Source of the DNA: Rhodospirillaceae bacterium
GTDB lineage: Bacteria; Pseudomonadota; Alphaproteobacteria; GCA-2731375
DNA: 64,000 nt
Assembly (NCBI GenBank): GCA_018701215.1
Contig: JABIWH010000015.1
Coordinates: 62,001 to 126,000 of the forward strand
Reading direction: 5' to 3'
Numbering within the stretch: the stretch's first letter is position 1; each line of letters opens with the position of its first letter. The notes beneath the pieces are model-generated. The model searched no databases. It was not told the DNA's origin and saw nothing but the letters and a program-made list of their open reading frames with translations. Shown here piece after piece: positions 44,170 through 52,363 of this stretch. The translations under genes were made by a program, and so were the position numbers.

Positions 44170-44974
44170 CGTGAACCTCCTCCAGCGCCCGTCGGCCAAG
44201 GCGGCGGACTAATTCCCGCCTGTAACGCGCCGTGGCGTGCTGATCATCGGCGCCGCCCAGGGACCAGGCAAAGTCATTCAAGGCAGTATCGTTTACCGGC
44301 CAGCCGAGCTCGATCACGCCGGGAGTATCAGCGACGCCGCCGACGCCCAGGCGGGCGCCCTGTTGATCGCCAATTGCCGCCACCGCGACGATGGCAAAAT
44401 CACCGTGGCGTTGGGCCACTTCAAGAAAGGCCGATGCCTCGCCCGCCTTGGTAATCGGAAAGCGCGCGCCCACAATCATTTCATCCGCCGCCAGCGCCGT
44501 GGCCATCATGCCGGTCTGAAAATCCGCCGCCCCGACAACCCGTCGGCTCTTACGGCTTTGCAGGATCACCTCGCCCCGTAACAAAGCCAATGCCAATGGC
44601 AATTCCGAGCTTGGATCAGAATGCGCCAGGGAACCGCAAACCGTGCCGCGCTGGCGGGTTTGATAGTGCCCAACCCAGGGCAGTGCCTGCGCCAACAATG
44701 GCTGGCGGTCCACTAGTTCAGGCCAGGACAACAGTTCCGCCTGGGTTACCGCCGCGCCGACCTCGATGGCACCGTCCACGACAGCGATGGTTTTGAGTTC
44801 CGCCAGACCCGCGATATCGATCAATGCCGCCGGGTTGGCCAGGCGCATGTTCATCATGGCGCCCAGGGACTGTCCGCCGGCGCAAATGCGCGCAGCCTCG
44901 CCCTTCTCTGCCAGCAAGGCCAAGGCCTCATCCAGATTATCCGGACACGCGTAGTCAAATGCCGCCGGCTTCAT
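44156..44974 (-). CDS. Second molybdenum hydroxylase, FAD-binding medium subunit
   Basis: 272 aa CoxM-like protein. FAD motifs AGGQSLGAMMNMRLANP (about 34-50) and GTVCGSLAHSDPSSELPLAL (about 108-127) are present. Its ATG overlaps the stop of the large-subunit gene (ATGA), so the L-M-S order is translationally coupled. It would link the Mo-subunit reaction to the respiratory chain. Confidence 0.93.
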   Translation of the reverse strand: MKPAAFDYACPDNLDEALALLAEKGEAARICAGGQSLGAMMNMRLANPAALIDIAGLAELKTIAVVDGAIEVGAAVTQAELLSWPELVDRQPLLAQALPWVGHYQTRQRGTVCGSLAHSDPSSELPLALALLRGEVILQSRKSRRVVGAADFQTGMMATALAADEMIVGARFPITKAGEASAFLEVAQRHGDFAIVAVAAIGDQQGARLGVGGVADTPGVIELGWPVNDTALNDFAWSLGGADDQHATARYRRELVRRLGRRALEEVHDALS

Positions 44975-47900
44975 CGGCCCAACCCCAGCCAGGACAACAG
45001 GCGCGCCCACAATCCGGGCGCCGCCACGGCGTCATCGACCTGGCTGACCAGACGTTTGAAGAACTGATTGATCAGGGCCCGGGCGGCGCCATCCATCATG
45101 CGCCCGCCCACCGCCGCCACCTTGCCCGAGATCGCAACCGTGTAGCTATATTCGACCTTGGTGCCGCCAGCGGTTTCGCGCAACGTGACATGGCCTTCCC
45201 CTTGCGACGTGCCCAATGGCCCAGACGCACCGCCAACCAGGCGCAGAGCATAAGGCGGCTGCAAATCCTGTAACGCCACCGTGGCCACGAAACGGCCTTT
45301 CACCGGGCCCACACCCAGGGTTACGTCGGCGCGGTAGGCGTTCTCGCCCGTCATCTCCAAGGCGTGGCAGCCGGGGATGACGGCGGCCAGTTTTTGCTCG
45401 TCCAACAGAATGGCCCAGACCTCGTCCGGCATCGCCGGAACAACGGTGCCGCCCTGTCCCTGCAAGGCGTGACCATCCAAAATCTTGGGCGCAATCAGGG
45501 GCGCAATGGCCGGCGCGCTGCTTGCAGGTTCGTCCGGCAACAGAAAATCAGCCAGGCGTGATGGCGTCAGGGGCAGTGTGGTCACCTCCCCGCCGATGGC
45601 ATCGGCCACGGCATTGGCGATGCAGACCGGTGTCGACATGCAATTGCCCTCGCCCAGGCCCTTGGCGCCGAGCGGCGTAAAGGGCGAGGGGGATTGGTCA
45701 TGCAGGATCGTCAGCTCCGGCACCTCCATGACCGTGGGGGCCAGATAATCCGCCAAGGTGCCTGTCTGAAAACTGCCGTCGGGGGCGTAGGAAAGCTCCT
45801 CCAGCAACGCCGCGCCCAGGCCCTGGGCAAAACCGCCACGAATTTGCCCGTTCGCCAACATGGGGTTCAACAACCGGCCCGCGTCATGCATGGTAACGTA
45901 CTTGTCGATCCGCACCGCACAGGTCACCGGGTCGATCTCCACACCACAGAAATCGAAGATGAAACCGTAGGCGCCGGATGAGTTAATGCGGTCGCCTTCG
46001 TCGGGCTCCGCCAATTCAGGCATGTTCCAGAACGCGGTTTCGCGCAGGCCGGCACCGGCGGCATCGGGAATGGACAACGGCGACCAATGGGCCTTGGCCG
46101 CAGATCGGCCCAGGGGCACGGAATTATCCGGATTACCCGTGGCGAAGATACGGCCGTTGCCATAGGCGACGTCTTCGGGGGGCACGTTCAGATCCGCCGC
46201 CGCGATGACGGTCAGACGCTCCCGCAGCCGCACGGCGGCGGTATGGGTAGCACCCGCGACAGCGCCCGCAAAACGCGAGGCGTAATTGCCCGAAGCGATG
46301 GTCCAGGGGTCCTTGGCGGTATCGTGTTCCGTTGCAACAGCAACTTCCAACGGGTCCATTTGGAAAACATCCGCCACCACCTGGGCCAGTACCGTGCGGT
46401 GTCCCTGCCCCTGGGGTACGGAGGATACGGCAACAGAGATCGCACCGGATGGATCGAAGGCCACTGTTGCCGTGGCCAGGGCGCCGTTTTTGGGGCCCGA
46501 CCGCTCCCGCTGCTCCGGCGTCAGCAAGGTGGTGATATAGCCCATGTTCGAGATCGAGGGTTCCACGACGACGCTATAGCCGATGCCATACAGCCGCCCC
46601 TCGGCCCGCGCCGCATCACGGCGGGCTTGCAGTTCGGCCAAGCCGCCCTCATTCACAGCGCAATCGATACTGCGCGCGTAGTCGCCCGAGTCCAGCAAGG
46701 CGCCGGGCGCCGTGCGATAGGGCATGGCCCCGCCCGGCACCAGGTTGCGCCGGCGCAACTCCAACGGGTCCAGGCCCAGCCTGGCTGCCGCCTTGTCCAT
46801 CAGGCGTTCCAGGGGAAAATAGATCTGTGGGCCGCCGAAACCACGCATCAATCCGGTCGGCGTTTTGTTGGTCACCACGACGCGGTTATGGATGGCCAGA
46901 TTCTCGATCCCATAAGCGCCGGTCATGTTGCCGTGCATGCGGTAGATCGTCGCCGGCTCCGGCGCCCGCAAAAACGCGCCGCAATCTTCCAGCTGATCAT
47001 AGTCCAGTGCCAGGATGCGGCCCTGTTGGTCCAATGCGGCCCTTATATTGGTCACCCTGTTGGTCGACGAGGTGGCGGCGGTCAGATGTTCCAGGCGGTC
47101 TTCCAGCCATTTCACGGGCCGGCCGGCGATCCGCGCCGCCACGCCCAGGGCAACCACATAGGGGAAAACCGCCTGCTTGACGCCAAAGCTGCCACCAGAC
47201 GAAGGCGGCGTTTTCAGGCGCATGCGGTTGCCCGGCACTTTCAATGAACGGGCCATGATGGTGTGCAGCGTGTAGGGCCCTTGAAAATTCGCCGTGATCT
47301 CGAAAGCATCAAGCCCTGGATCATAGTCCGCGATAACGCAGAAACATTCGATCGGCGTGCAGGAATTGCGCGGGTAGCTATATGTTGCCTCGACCACATG
47401 GGCCGCATCGGCAAAGGCGGTTTCAGGATCGCCATAGCGGAAGCGGCGGTCGTGCAGGACATTGCCCTCCGTGCCCGGATGCAGAGGCGTCGCGTCCACC
47501 GCCCGTTCCGGATCAATTATGGGCGGCAAGGGCTGGTAATCGACGGCGATGGCCTCAAGCGCATCCTCGGCCAGATAGCGGTCACGGGCCACCACCATGG
47601 CCACCGGCTCGCCCACATAACGCACCCGGTCCATGGCCAGGGCATATTGCGGCGCGTCTACTTTGACGCCAGTGATGAACGGCGTTGAATGCGCCTTCAA
47701 CTCAGGCCCCGTGATGACGGCCACGACACCGGGCATGGCAGCGGCAGCGGCGGTATCAATGGCGCGGATTTCGCCATGGGCCAGGGGCGAACGGAGAAAG
47801 GCCACGTGGCAGGCGTGTGGGGGCGTGGGCAGATCGTCGGCGAAACGGCCCAGGCCACGCAACAATGTGGGGTCCTCCACCCGCTGCATGGAGCGTCCGA

Positions 47901-47997
47901 CCCAGTCGCTATTCGTTGTGTTGTCCGCCGTATTGTTCACGTTGCTCAGTACGCCACATAAGCCCGCAAAAGAGAAGGCCCGAAGCGATGTTGCCAT
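44971..47997 (-). CDS. Molybdenum hydroxylase large subunit fused to a C-terminal CoxG/SRPBCC domain
   Basis: 1008 aa, about 200 longer than usual. Residues to about 800 are a xanthine-oxidase-family Mo subunit: GRSMQRVEDPTLLRGLGRFADD, PPSSGGSFGVKQ, active-site TPTGLMRGFGGPQ (xanthine-dehydrogenase-like RGFGGPQ loop), PQGQGHRTVLAQV and the catalytic-Glu block GAKGLGEGNCMSTP. From about 835 on there is a CoxG domain: VPAMPDEVWAILLDEQKLAAVIPGC, GVGPVKGRFVATV, then VAAVGGRMMDGAARALINQFFKRL and a Trp/Leu-rich tail. CoxG normally is a separate protein that anchors CO dehydrogenase to the membrane, so the fusion would tether this enzyme. ATG 47997 has GAGG upstream; a GTG lies 15 bp earlier. Confidence 0.9.
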   Translation of the reverse strand: MATSLRAFSFAGLCGVLSNVNNTADNTTNSDWVGRSMQRVEDPTLLRGLGRFADDLPTPPHACHVAFLRSPLAHGEIRAIDTAAAAAMPGVVAVITGPELKAHSTPFITGVKVDAPQYALAMDRVRYVGEPVAMVVARDRYLAEDALEAIAVDYQPLPPIIDPERAVDATPLHPGTEGNVLHDRRFRYGDPETAFADAAHVVEATYSYPRNSCTPIECFCVIADYDPGLDAFEITANFQGPYTLHTIMARSLKVPGNRMRLKTPPSSGGSFGVKQAVFPYVVALGVAARIAGRPVKWLEDRLEHLTAATSSTNRVTNIRAALDQQGRILALDYDQLEDCGAFLRAPEPATIYRMHGNMTGAYGIENLAIHNRVVVTNKTPTGLMRGFGGPQIYFPLERLMDKAAARLGLDPLELRRRNLVPGGAMPYRTAPGALLDSGDYARSIDCAVNEGGLAELQARRDAARAEGRLYGIGYSVVVEPSISNMGYITTLLTPEQRERSGPKNGALATATVAFDPSGAISVAVSSVPQGQGHRTVLAQVVADVFQMDPLEVAVATEHDTAKDPWTIASGNYASRFAGAVAGATHTAAVRLRERLTVIAAADLNVPPEDVAYGNGRIFATGNPDNSVPLGRSAAKAHWSPLSIPDAAGAGLRETAFWNMPELAEPDEGDRINSSGAYGFIFDFCGVEIDPVTCAVRIDKYVTMHDAGRLLNPMLANGQIRGGFAQGLGAALLEELSYAPDGSFQTGTLADYLAPTVMEVPELTILHDQSPSPFTPLGAKGLGEGNCMSTPVCIANAVADAIGGEVTTLPLTPSRLADFLLPDEPASSAPAIAPLIAPKILDGHALQGQGGTVVPAMPDEVWAILLDEQKLAAVIPGCHALEMTGENAYRADVTLGVGPVKGRFVATVALQDLQPPYALRLVGGASGPLGTSQGEGHVTLRETAGGTKVEYSYTVAISGKVAAVGGRMMDGAARALINQFFKRLVSQVDDAVAAPGLWARLLSWLGLGR

Positions 47998-48024
47998 CGT
48001 TTCGAGCCTCACCCAACATCGTTA

Positions 48025-48073
48025 GGCACGTCCTTGCTAGATCCCGCGTCCATGCACTGACGCCTGTTCTCTT
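48025..48073 (+). repeat. Degenerate copy of the 3' end of the structured RNA
   Basis: The blocks GGCAC, TTGCTAG, CCGCGTCC, TGCAC and TGACGCC occur in the same order and nearly the same spacing as at 33422-33461, followed by a T-rich stretch (GTTCTCTT versus TTTCTTTTT). The 5' arm of the closing stem is missing here, so it cannot form the same terminator. It lies in the 137-bp gap between the alpha/beta hydrolase and the CoxG-fused subunit gene. Confidence 0.6.
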
Positions 48074-48134
48074 ACGGGAGCAACCCATGACTGTCAACGC
48101 TATTTTGTGGTTGCGCGCTACCCGGACGCTAAAT

Positions 48135-49064
48135 CTAGTGCCCATCCTGCTTCTGCCAATTGGCCAGCTGGGCTCGCACCGCCGCCACGAAAGCCAGGGG
48201 TTGATCCAACATCAGATGATGTTGCGCGGCGGGAATAACCACCAAGGGCGCATCCGGCCCCATCAGGCCGTTGGTATAGCGGGCCATTTCCTCCGTGACC
48301 AAGGCGCTGTCGGCGCCAATAAACATGGCTGTTCGGCAGTTTGCCGCCGCTAAATGCTCATGAAACGGCTCTGCAAAGCGGCGCCCGGCCATGGCGTTGC
48401 TATCGAATTTCCAGGTCCAGCCGCCTTCCACCTCTTTCAGGGAATGGCGGGCGATATATTCGACAATAAAGCGGTTCTCACAGACCTGCCGGGGGCGCAG
48501 GCGGAAACGCGCCACGGCTTCGTCAAATTCAGGATAGAGGCGGATGGCGCCCATGGGTGAGGCCCTGCGGCCCCGGCCCTGATCCTCGCCAAGTGGGCGC
48601 AGGGGCGAATCAGCGATGATCATGCCGCCCAGATTTTCGCCGTAAAGCGAGGCATAACGCATGGACATGAAGCCGCCAAAGCTGTGCCCGACAAGGAAAG
48701 GCTTTGGCCCCAGGCTGCCATCCTTGATCACCGCATGGATTTCCTCGGCCCGAATGGTGGCGTTGTAGACCTCCCTGGGCCGGATGCCGCTATCCCCCAT
48801 GCCGGAGAGATCAATCGCCGCGACCCGGTAGCCGGCCCGGAAAAACGGCGCGATATGGCTCCACCAATGGGCGTGCGCGCCGCCGCCGTGGACGAATAGA
48901 ACCCCGCCAGGGTTCTCGACACTGTCTTCAGGTTGCCACAGCAGATAGTGGATAGAGCAACCCTCCACCTCGACCCGCCGCGATTGCCCCTGCTGGCCGA
49001 TGGCCCAATGAAACCAATCGGGCGCCGCCGCCCTGACCTTCAATCGTTGTTCTTCGTTCGTCAT
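48135..49064 (-). CDS. Alpha/beta hydrolase
   Basis: 309 aa. The oxyanion region is LFVHGGGAHAHWW (near 58), the nucleophile elbow is LVGHSFGGFMSMRYA (Ser near 122) and the catalytic His is in PAAQHHLMLDQP near the C-terminus. An esterase, lactonase or C-C hydrolase role is possible. ATG 49064 is given; GTG at 49073 is an alternative with a similar distance to the purine-rich region. It heads the long minus-strand catabolic operon, about 137 bp upstream of the CoxG-fused subunit gene. Confidence 0.88.
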   Translation of the reverse strand: MTNEEQRLKVRAAAPDWFHWAIGQQGQSRRVEVEGCSIHYLLWQPEDSVENPGGVLFVHGGGAHAHWWSHIAPFFRAGYRVAAIDLSGMGDSGIRPREVYNATIRAEEIHAVIKDGSLGPKPFLVGHSFGGFMSMRYASLYGENLGGMIIADSPLRPLGEDQGRGRRASPMGAIRLYPEFDEAVARFRLRPRQVCENRFIVEYIARHSLKEVEGGWTWKFDSNAMAGRRFAEPFHEHLAAANCRTAMFIGADSALVTEEMARYTNGLMGPDAPLVVIPAAQHHLMLDQPLAFVAAVRAQLANWQKQDGH

Positions 49065-49158
49065 CTCACCCACGCTAAACGACCAAATTCAACGCCCTCA
49101 TAGCACATTTTCAGACGGTGCTTGCCTAGAGCCTGCCCGAGGCCCTAGATTGGTTGGT

Positions 49159-49254
49159 GGAAGGGGAACGCATTCCGGTGTTGCGCGCGGGCTTCAAACC
49201 CGTTGAGGGGCGTTAGACGTGCCTGGTGGGTTCGACTCCCACTCTCTTCCGCCA
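49159..49254 (+). tRNA. selC: Selenocysteine tRNA (anticodon TCA)
   Basis: 96 nt. The extended 8-bp acceptor GGAAGGGG pairs (with two G-U pairs) with TCTCTTCC, followed by G and an encoded CCA. The anticodon stem is CGGG/CCCG with loop CTTCAAA, giving anticodon TCA. A long variable arm (about 49203-49226) and the T-arm TGGG-TTCGACT-CCCA match bacterial selC. The D-region CCGGTG is as in E. coli selC. This implies UGA recoding in this genome; selA, selB and selD are not in the window. Confidence 0.95.
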
Positions 49255-49271
49255 AATTTCTTCTAGAACCA

Positions 49272-49311
49272 CAAAAAAACGGGCCCTTCACCGATTTGGC
49301 AAAGGGCCCGT
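49272..49311 (-). terminator. Intrinsic terminator of the thiolase gene
   Basis: On the minus strand a perfect stem ACGGGCCCTT...AAGGGCCCGT with a 13-nt loop is followed by a run of seven T. It is 16 bp after the thiolase stop. Confidence 0.9.
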
Positions 49312-49326
49312 CTTTGGTTCAGCGGC

Positions 49327-50514
49327 CTATTGCGGAATTTCGAACAGGCCGGCGGCACCCATGCCGGTGCCGACGCACATGGTCACCACGACGAATTTTG
49401 CGCCACGGCGCTTGCCCTCGATCAGGGCGTGGCCGGTCAGGCGGGAGCCCGTCATGCCGAAGGGATGGCCGACGGCGATGGAGCCGCCATCAACATTAAG
49501 TATGTCGTTATCGATGCCCAGCTTGTCCCGGCAATACAACACCTGCACCGCGAAGGCCTCGTTCAGCTCCCACAGATCAATGTCATCCATCTTCAGGCCA
49601 TTGCGTTCCAGCAGTTTCGGAATGGCAAATACCGGCCCGATGCCCATTTCATCCGGCTCACAGCCATGCACGGCCATGCCGCGATAAATACCCATGACAT
49701 CCAAATTACGCTTGGCGGCTTCCGCATCGCTCATCAGGACACAGACCGAGGCGCCATCCGATAGCTGGGAGGCATTGCCGGCCGTGATGTGGCCGTCTTC
49801 CCGGGTCACCGGCTTCAGGCCTTGCAGACCCTCCAGCGTGGTCGAAGCGCGAATACCTTCATCATGCTCTAACAGGGTATCCACATAGGTGACCTCGCCG
49901 CTTTCCTTATCCGTGACAATTTTTACCGTTGGCATTGGCACGATTTCGTCGTCGAAGCGGCCGGCCTGTTGCGCGGCGGCGGTGCGCATCTGGCTTTGGA
50001 AGCCGTATTCGTCCTGGGCATCGCGGGAAACGTTGTAGCGGTCCGCGACAGTCTGAGCGGTTTTCAGCATGGGGTCATAGATCGACGGCAGGTTGCTATC
50101 CAGCCAGTCGTTGACCCGGCGATAATCATTGGCATGCTCGTTCTGAACCAGAGATACGCTTTCCAAGCCGCCGGCCACCGCGATCGGCACGCCATCAGCG
50201 ATGATGTTCCGCGCGGCAATGGCGATGGCGTTCAGGCCGGAGGAGCAGGCACGGTTAACCGTCAGGCCCGACACACTAACCGGCAGGCCGGCCCGCATGG
50301 CCGAGGCGCGGGCAACGTTACCGCCTGAACAGCCTTCCGTACGGGCAGCACCCATGGTCACGTCCTCGACCTCGGCGGGATCAATGCCGGCGCGTTCCAC
50401 GGCATGTTTGATCACATGACCGCCCATATCGACGATGTGGGTATCATTGAAGGCACCGCGAAAGGCCTTGCCGATCGGCGTGCGGGCGGTTGAAACAATA
50501 ACGGCGTCGCGCAT
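49327..50514 (-). CDS. Acetyl-CoA C-acyltransferase (thiolase)
   Basis: 395 aa. All thiolase signatures are present: nucleophile Cys in VNRACSSGLNAIA (near 87), the NEAFAVQVLYC block, IAVGHPFGMTGSRLTGHAL (catalytic His near 348) and the C-terminal MCVGTGMGAAGLFE (Cys near 379). It performs thiolytic cleavage of 3-ketoacyl-CoA in beta-oxidation (or condensation of two acetyl-CoA); length and motifs fit degradative thiolase. ATG 50514 with AAGGAAAA upstream. Monocistronic with its own terminator. Confidence 0.93.
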   Translation of the reverse strand: MRDAVIVSTARTPIGKAFRGAFNDTHIVDMGGHVIKHAVERAGIDPAEVEDVTMGAARTEGCSGGNVARASAMRAGLPVSVSGLTVNRACSSGLNAIAIAARNIIADGVPIAVAGGLESVSLVQNEHANDYRRVNDWLDSNLPSIYDPMLKTAQTVADRYNVSRDAQDEYGFQSQMRTAAAQQAGRFDDEIVPMPTVKIVTDKESGEVTYVDTLLEHDEGIRASTTLEGLQGLKPVTREDGHITAGNASQLSDGASVCVLMSDAEAAKRNLDVMGIYRGMAVHGCEPDEMGIGPVFAIPKLLERNGLKMDDIDLWELNEAFAVQVLYCRDKLGIDNDILNVDGGSIAVGHPFGMTGSRLTGHALIEGKRRGAKFVVVTMCVGTGMGAAGLFEIPQ

Positions 50515-50694
50515 GATGGATTTTCCTTGCTTTGCTTGTTTCCAATTGAGCTGGCCCAACTATAGCCCCCTTCGCCGGCCCGTGCCAGCGGTCCCGCCAT
50601 ATCGCGGCACATGGTCACACATCAACATTGTTTGCAGATAATGGACCCCCTACACTGCGCGCATTATAGCCTAGTGAATGGAGTGCCAAATTCC

Positions 50695-52359
50695 GTGCCT
50701 GACGTAGATCCGATTACCGCTTCCGTCATCCAACATCGTCTGGTCGCCATCGCCGAGGAAATGGGCGAGGCCATGCTGCGCACGTCCTATTCACAGATCC
50801 TCAATTCCAGCCGGGATTTTTCCACCGCGATCTGTGGCGTCGGCAGCCGTCTGGTAGCCCAGGCCGAACACATCCCCGTTCACGTGGGCGCCCTGCCCTG
50901 GGCCGTTAAGGCGGTGGTCGATTTTTTCGGCGATGATGTGCATCCGGGCGATGTCTTCCTGTTGAACGATCCCTATCATGGCGGCAGTCATCTGCCAGAC
51001 CTGACAGCCTTCGTGCCCGTATTCGCGAAAGGCAAACTGTTATTCTGGACCGTCAACCGGGCGCATCATTCAGATATCGGCGGCGCCACGCCGGGCGCCT
51101 ACAACGCCTCGGCCAGGGAGATCTGGCAGGAGGGCCTGCGCGTGCCCCCCATTCGCCTGTACGCGGGCGGTGAACTTCGCGAGGATCTGATGCAGATGCT
51201 GACGATCAATGTGCGCCATCCACGGGATTTCCAAGGTGATCTGGCGGCACAAATCGGCTCGGTACGGCTGGGTGAAAGGCGCCTGGAAACACTGCTGGAC
51301 GAATTCGGCGCCGACGTGGTCGCGGCGGCGGTGGAGATCATTCTGGATGCAGCCGAAAAGCAGGCCCGGGACGTCATCGCCGCCTGGAAGGACGGCACTT
51401 ATCATGGCGTTGCTCTATTGGACGATGACGGCCGGGGCAATCAGGACATCGCCATCCGCGCCAAGGTCACCAAACAGGGCAACGGTTTGGAAGTCGATCT
51501 GAGCGGTTCCGACGACGAGGTGACGTCCTTCGTCAATTCCTCCTACGCCAACATGCAATCCGCCGTGGCCATGGCGCTGGCATTTTTATTCGACCCTGAA
51601 ACGCCGAAGAACGATGGCTCTCTTCGCCCTGTAAAGGTGATCGCGCGGGAGGGCAGCATCGTCTGGGCCAAGCCCGGCGCGCCGGTAACGCTGTCCACCT
51701 CGCATTGTGCGCAGGAGATTATCGAGGCCATTATCAGGGCCCTGGCACCGGCTTGCCCAGAACGCGCCATGGCTGGTTGGGGCCGGCGTTTCCGCATCGC
51801 CATCAAGGGCGAGGACCCGCGCAACGGCAAGCAATTCATCTGGCATATGTTCCACGCCAGGCCCGGCGCCGGTGCTTCCTCGGGCGGCGACGGCTGGCAT
51901 GGCTCGGGCGAATGGCATTCGACGGGCGGGCTTAAGTTCGGCTCCATCGAAGTCGCTGAGTCTCGTTTTCCGCTATATTTTCGCCGCCATGAATATCGCC
52001 CGAATTCAGGTGGTGACGGCAAATATGTCGGCGGTTGCGGCGTCGATCTGGATTTGCAGGTGGAGACCGAGACAGCCTGTCACGGCAACACCGCCGGCGA
52101 CGGCGCCCGCCACGGCGCCGCCGGACTGTTGGGAGGCCAGGACGGCGCACCCCACCGCTATCTGATGCGGGCACCGGGACGCCGCGCGAAAGTGTTGAGC
52201 ACCAAGGAAGAAGGCATCAACGTTCCCGCCGGCACCATATTCGAGGTCCATTCGGCGGGCGGCGGCGGTTGGGGCCCGCCGGAGGAGCGAGACGAGGCCG
52301 CACGGGATTACGACAGGAAGAACGGATACGTCACGGGACGTAAGACGGCGGGTGGCTAG
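50695..52359 (+). CDS. hyuB: Hydantoinase B/oxoprolinase family protein
   Basis: 554 aa. Typical HyuB blocks: DPITASVIQHRLVAIAEEMG, GDVFLLNDPYHGGSHLPDL (about 84-102), NRAHHSDIGGATPGA (about 121-135), ADLSGS-type VDLSGSDDE and the C-terminal AGGGGWGPPEERD. With HyuA it forms an ATP-dependent cyclic amide hydrolase (5-oxoprolinase, N-methylhydantoinase or acetone-carboxylase-like). GTG at 50695 is chosen as start because the product then begins like the family; ATG 50641 is a possible but weakly supported alternative. The stop is 4 bp before the hyuA ATG. Confidence 0.9.
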   Translation: MPDVDPITASVIQHRLVAIAEEMGEAMLRTSYSQILNSSRDFSTAICGVGSRLVAQAEHIPVHVGALPWAVKAVVDFFGDDVHPGDVFLLNDPYHGGSHLPDLTAFVPVFAKGKLLFWTVNRAHHSDIGGATPGAYNASAREIWQEGLRVPPIRLYAGGELREDLMQMLTINVRHPRDFQGDLAAQIGSVRLGERRLETLLDEFGADVVAAAVEIILDAAEKQARDVIAAWKDGTYHGVALLDDDGRGNQDIAIRAKVTKQGNGLEVDLSGSDDEVTSFVNSSYANMQSAVAMALAFLFDPETPKNDGSLRPVKVIAREGSIVWAKPGAPVTLSTSHCAQEIIEAIIRALAPACPERAMAGWGRRFRIAIKGEDPRNGKQFIWHMFHARPGAGASSGGDGWHGSGEWHSTGGLKFGSIEVAESRFPLYFRRHEYRPNSGGDGKYVGGCGVDLDLQVETETACHGNTAGDGARHGAAGLLGGQDGAPHRYLMRAPGRRAKVLSTKEEGINVPAGTIFEVHSAGGGGWGPPEERDEAARDYDRKNGYVTGRKTAGG

Positions 52360-52363
52360 CAAA

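Noticed and set aside
46087..47247. 386-codon + strand frame antisense to the Mo-hydroxylase subunit
   Set aside because: Same reason; His/Gly/Arg-rich composition typical of an antisense shadow.
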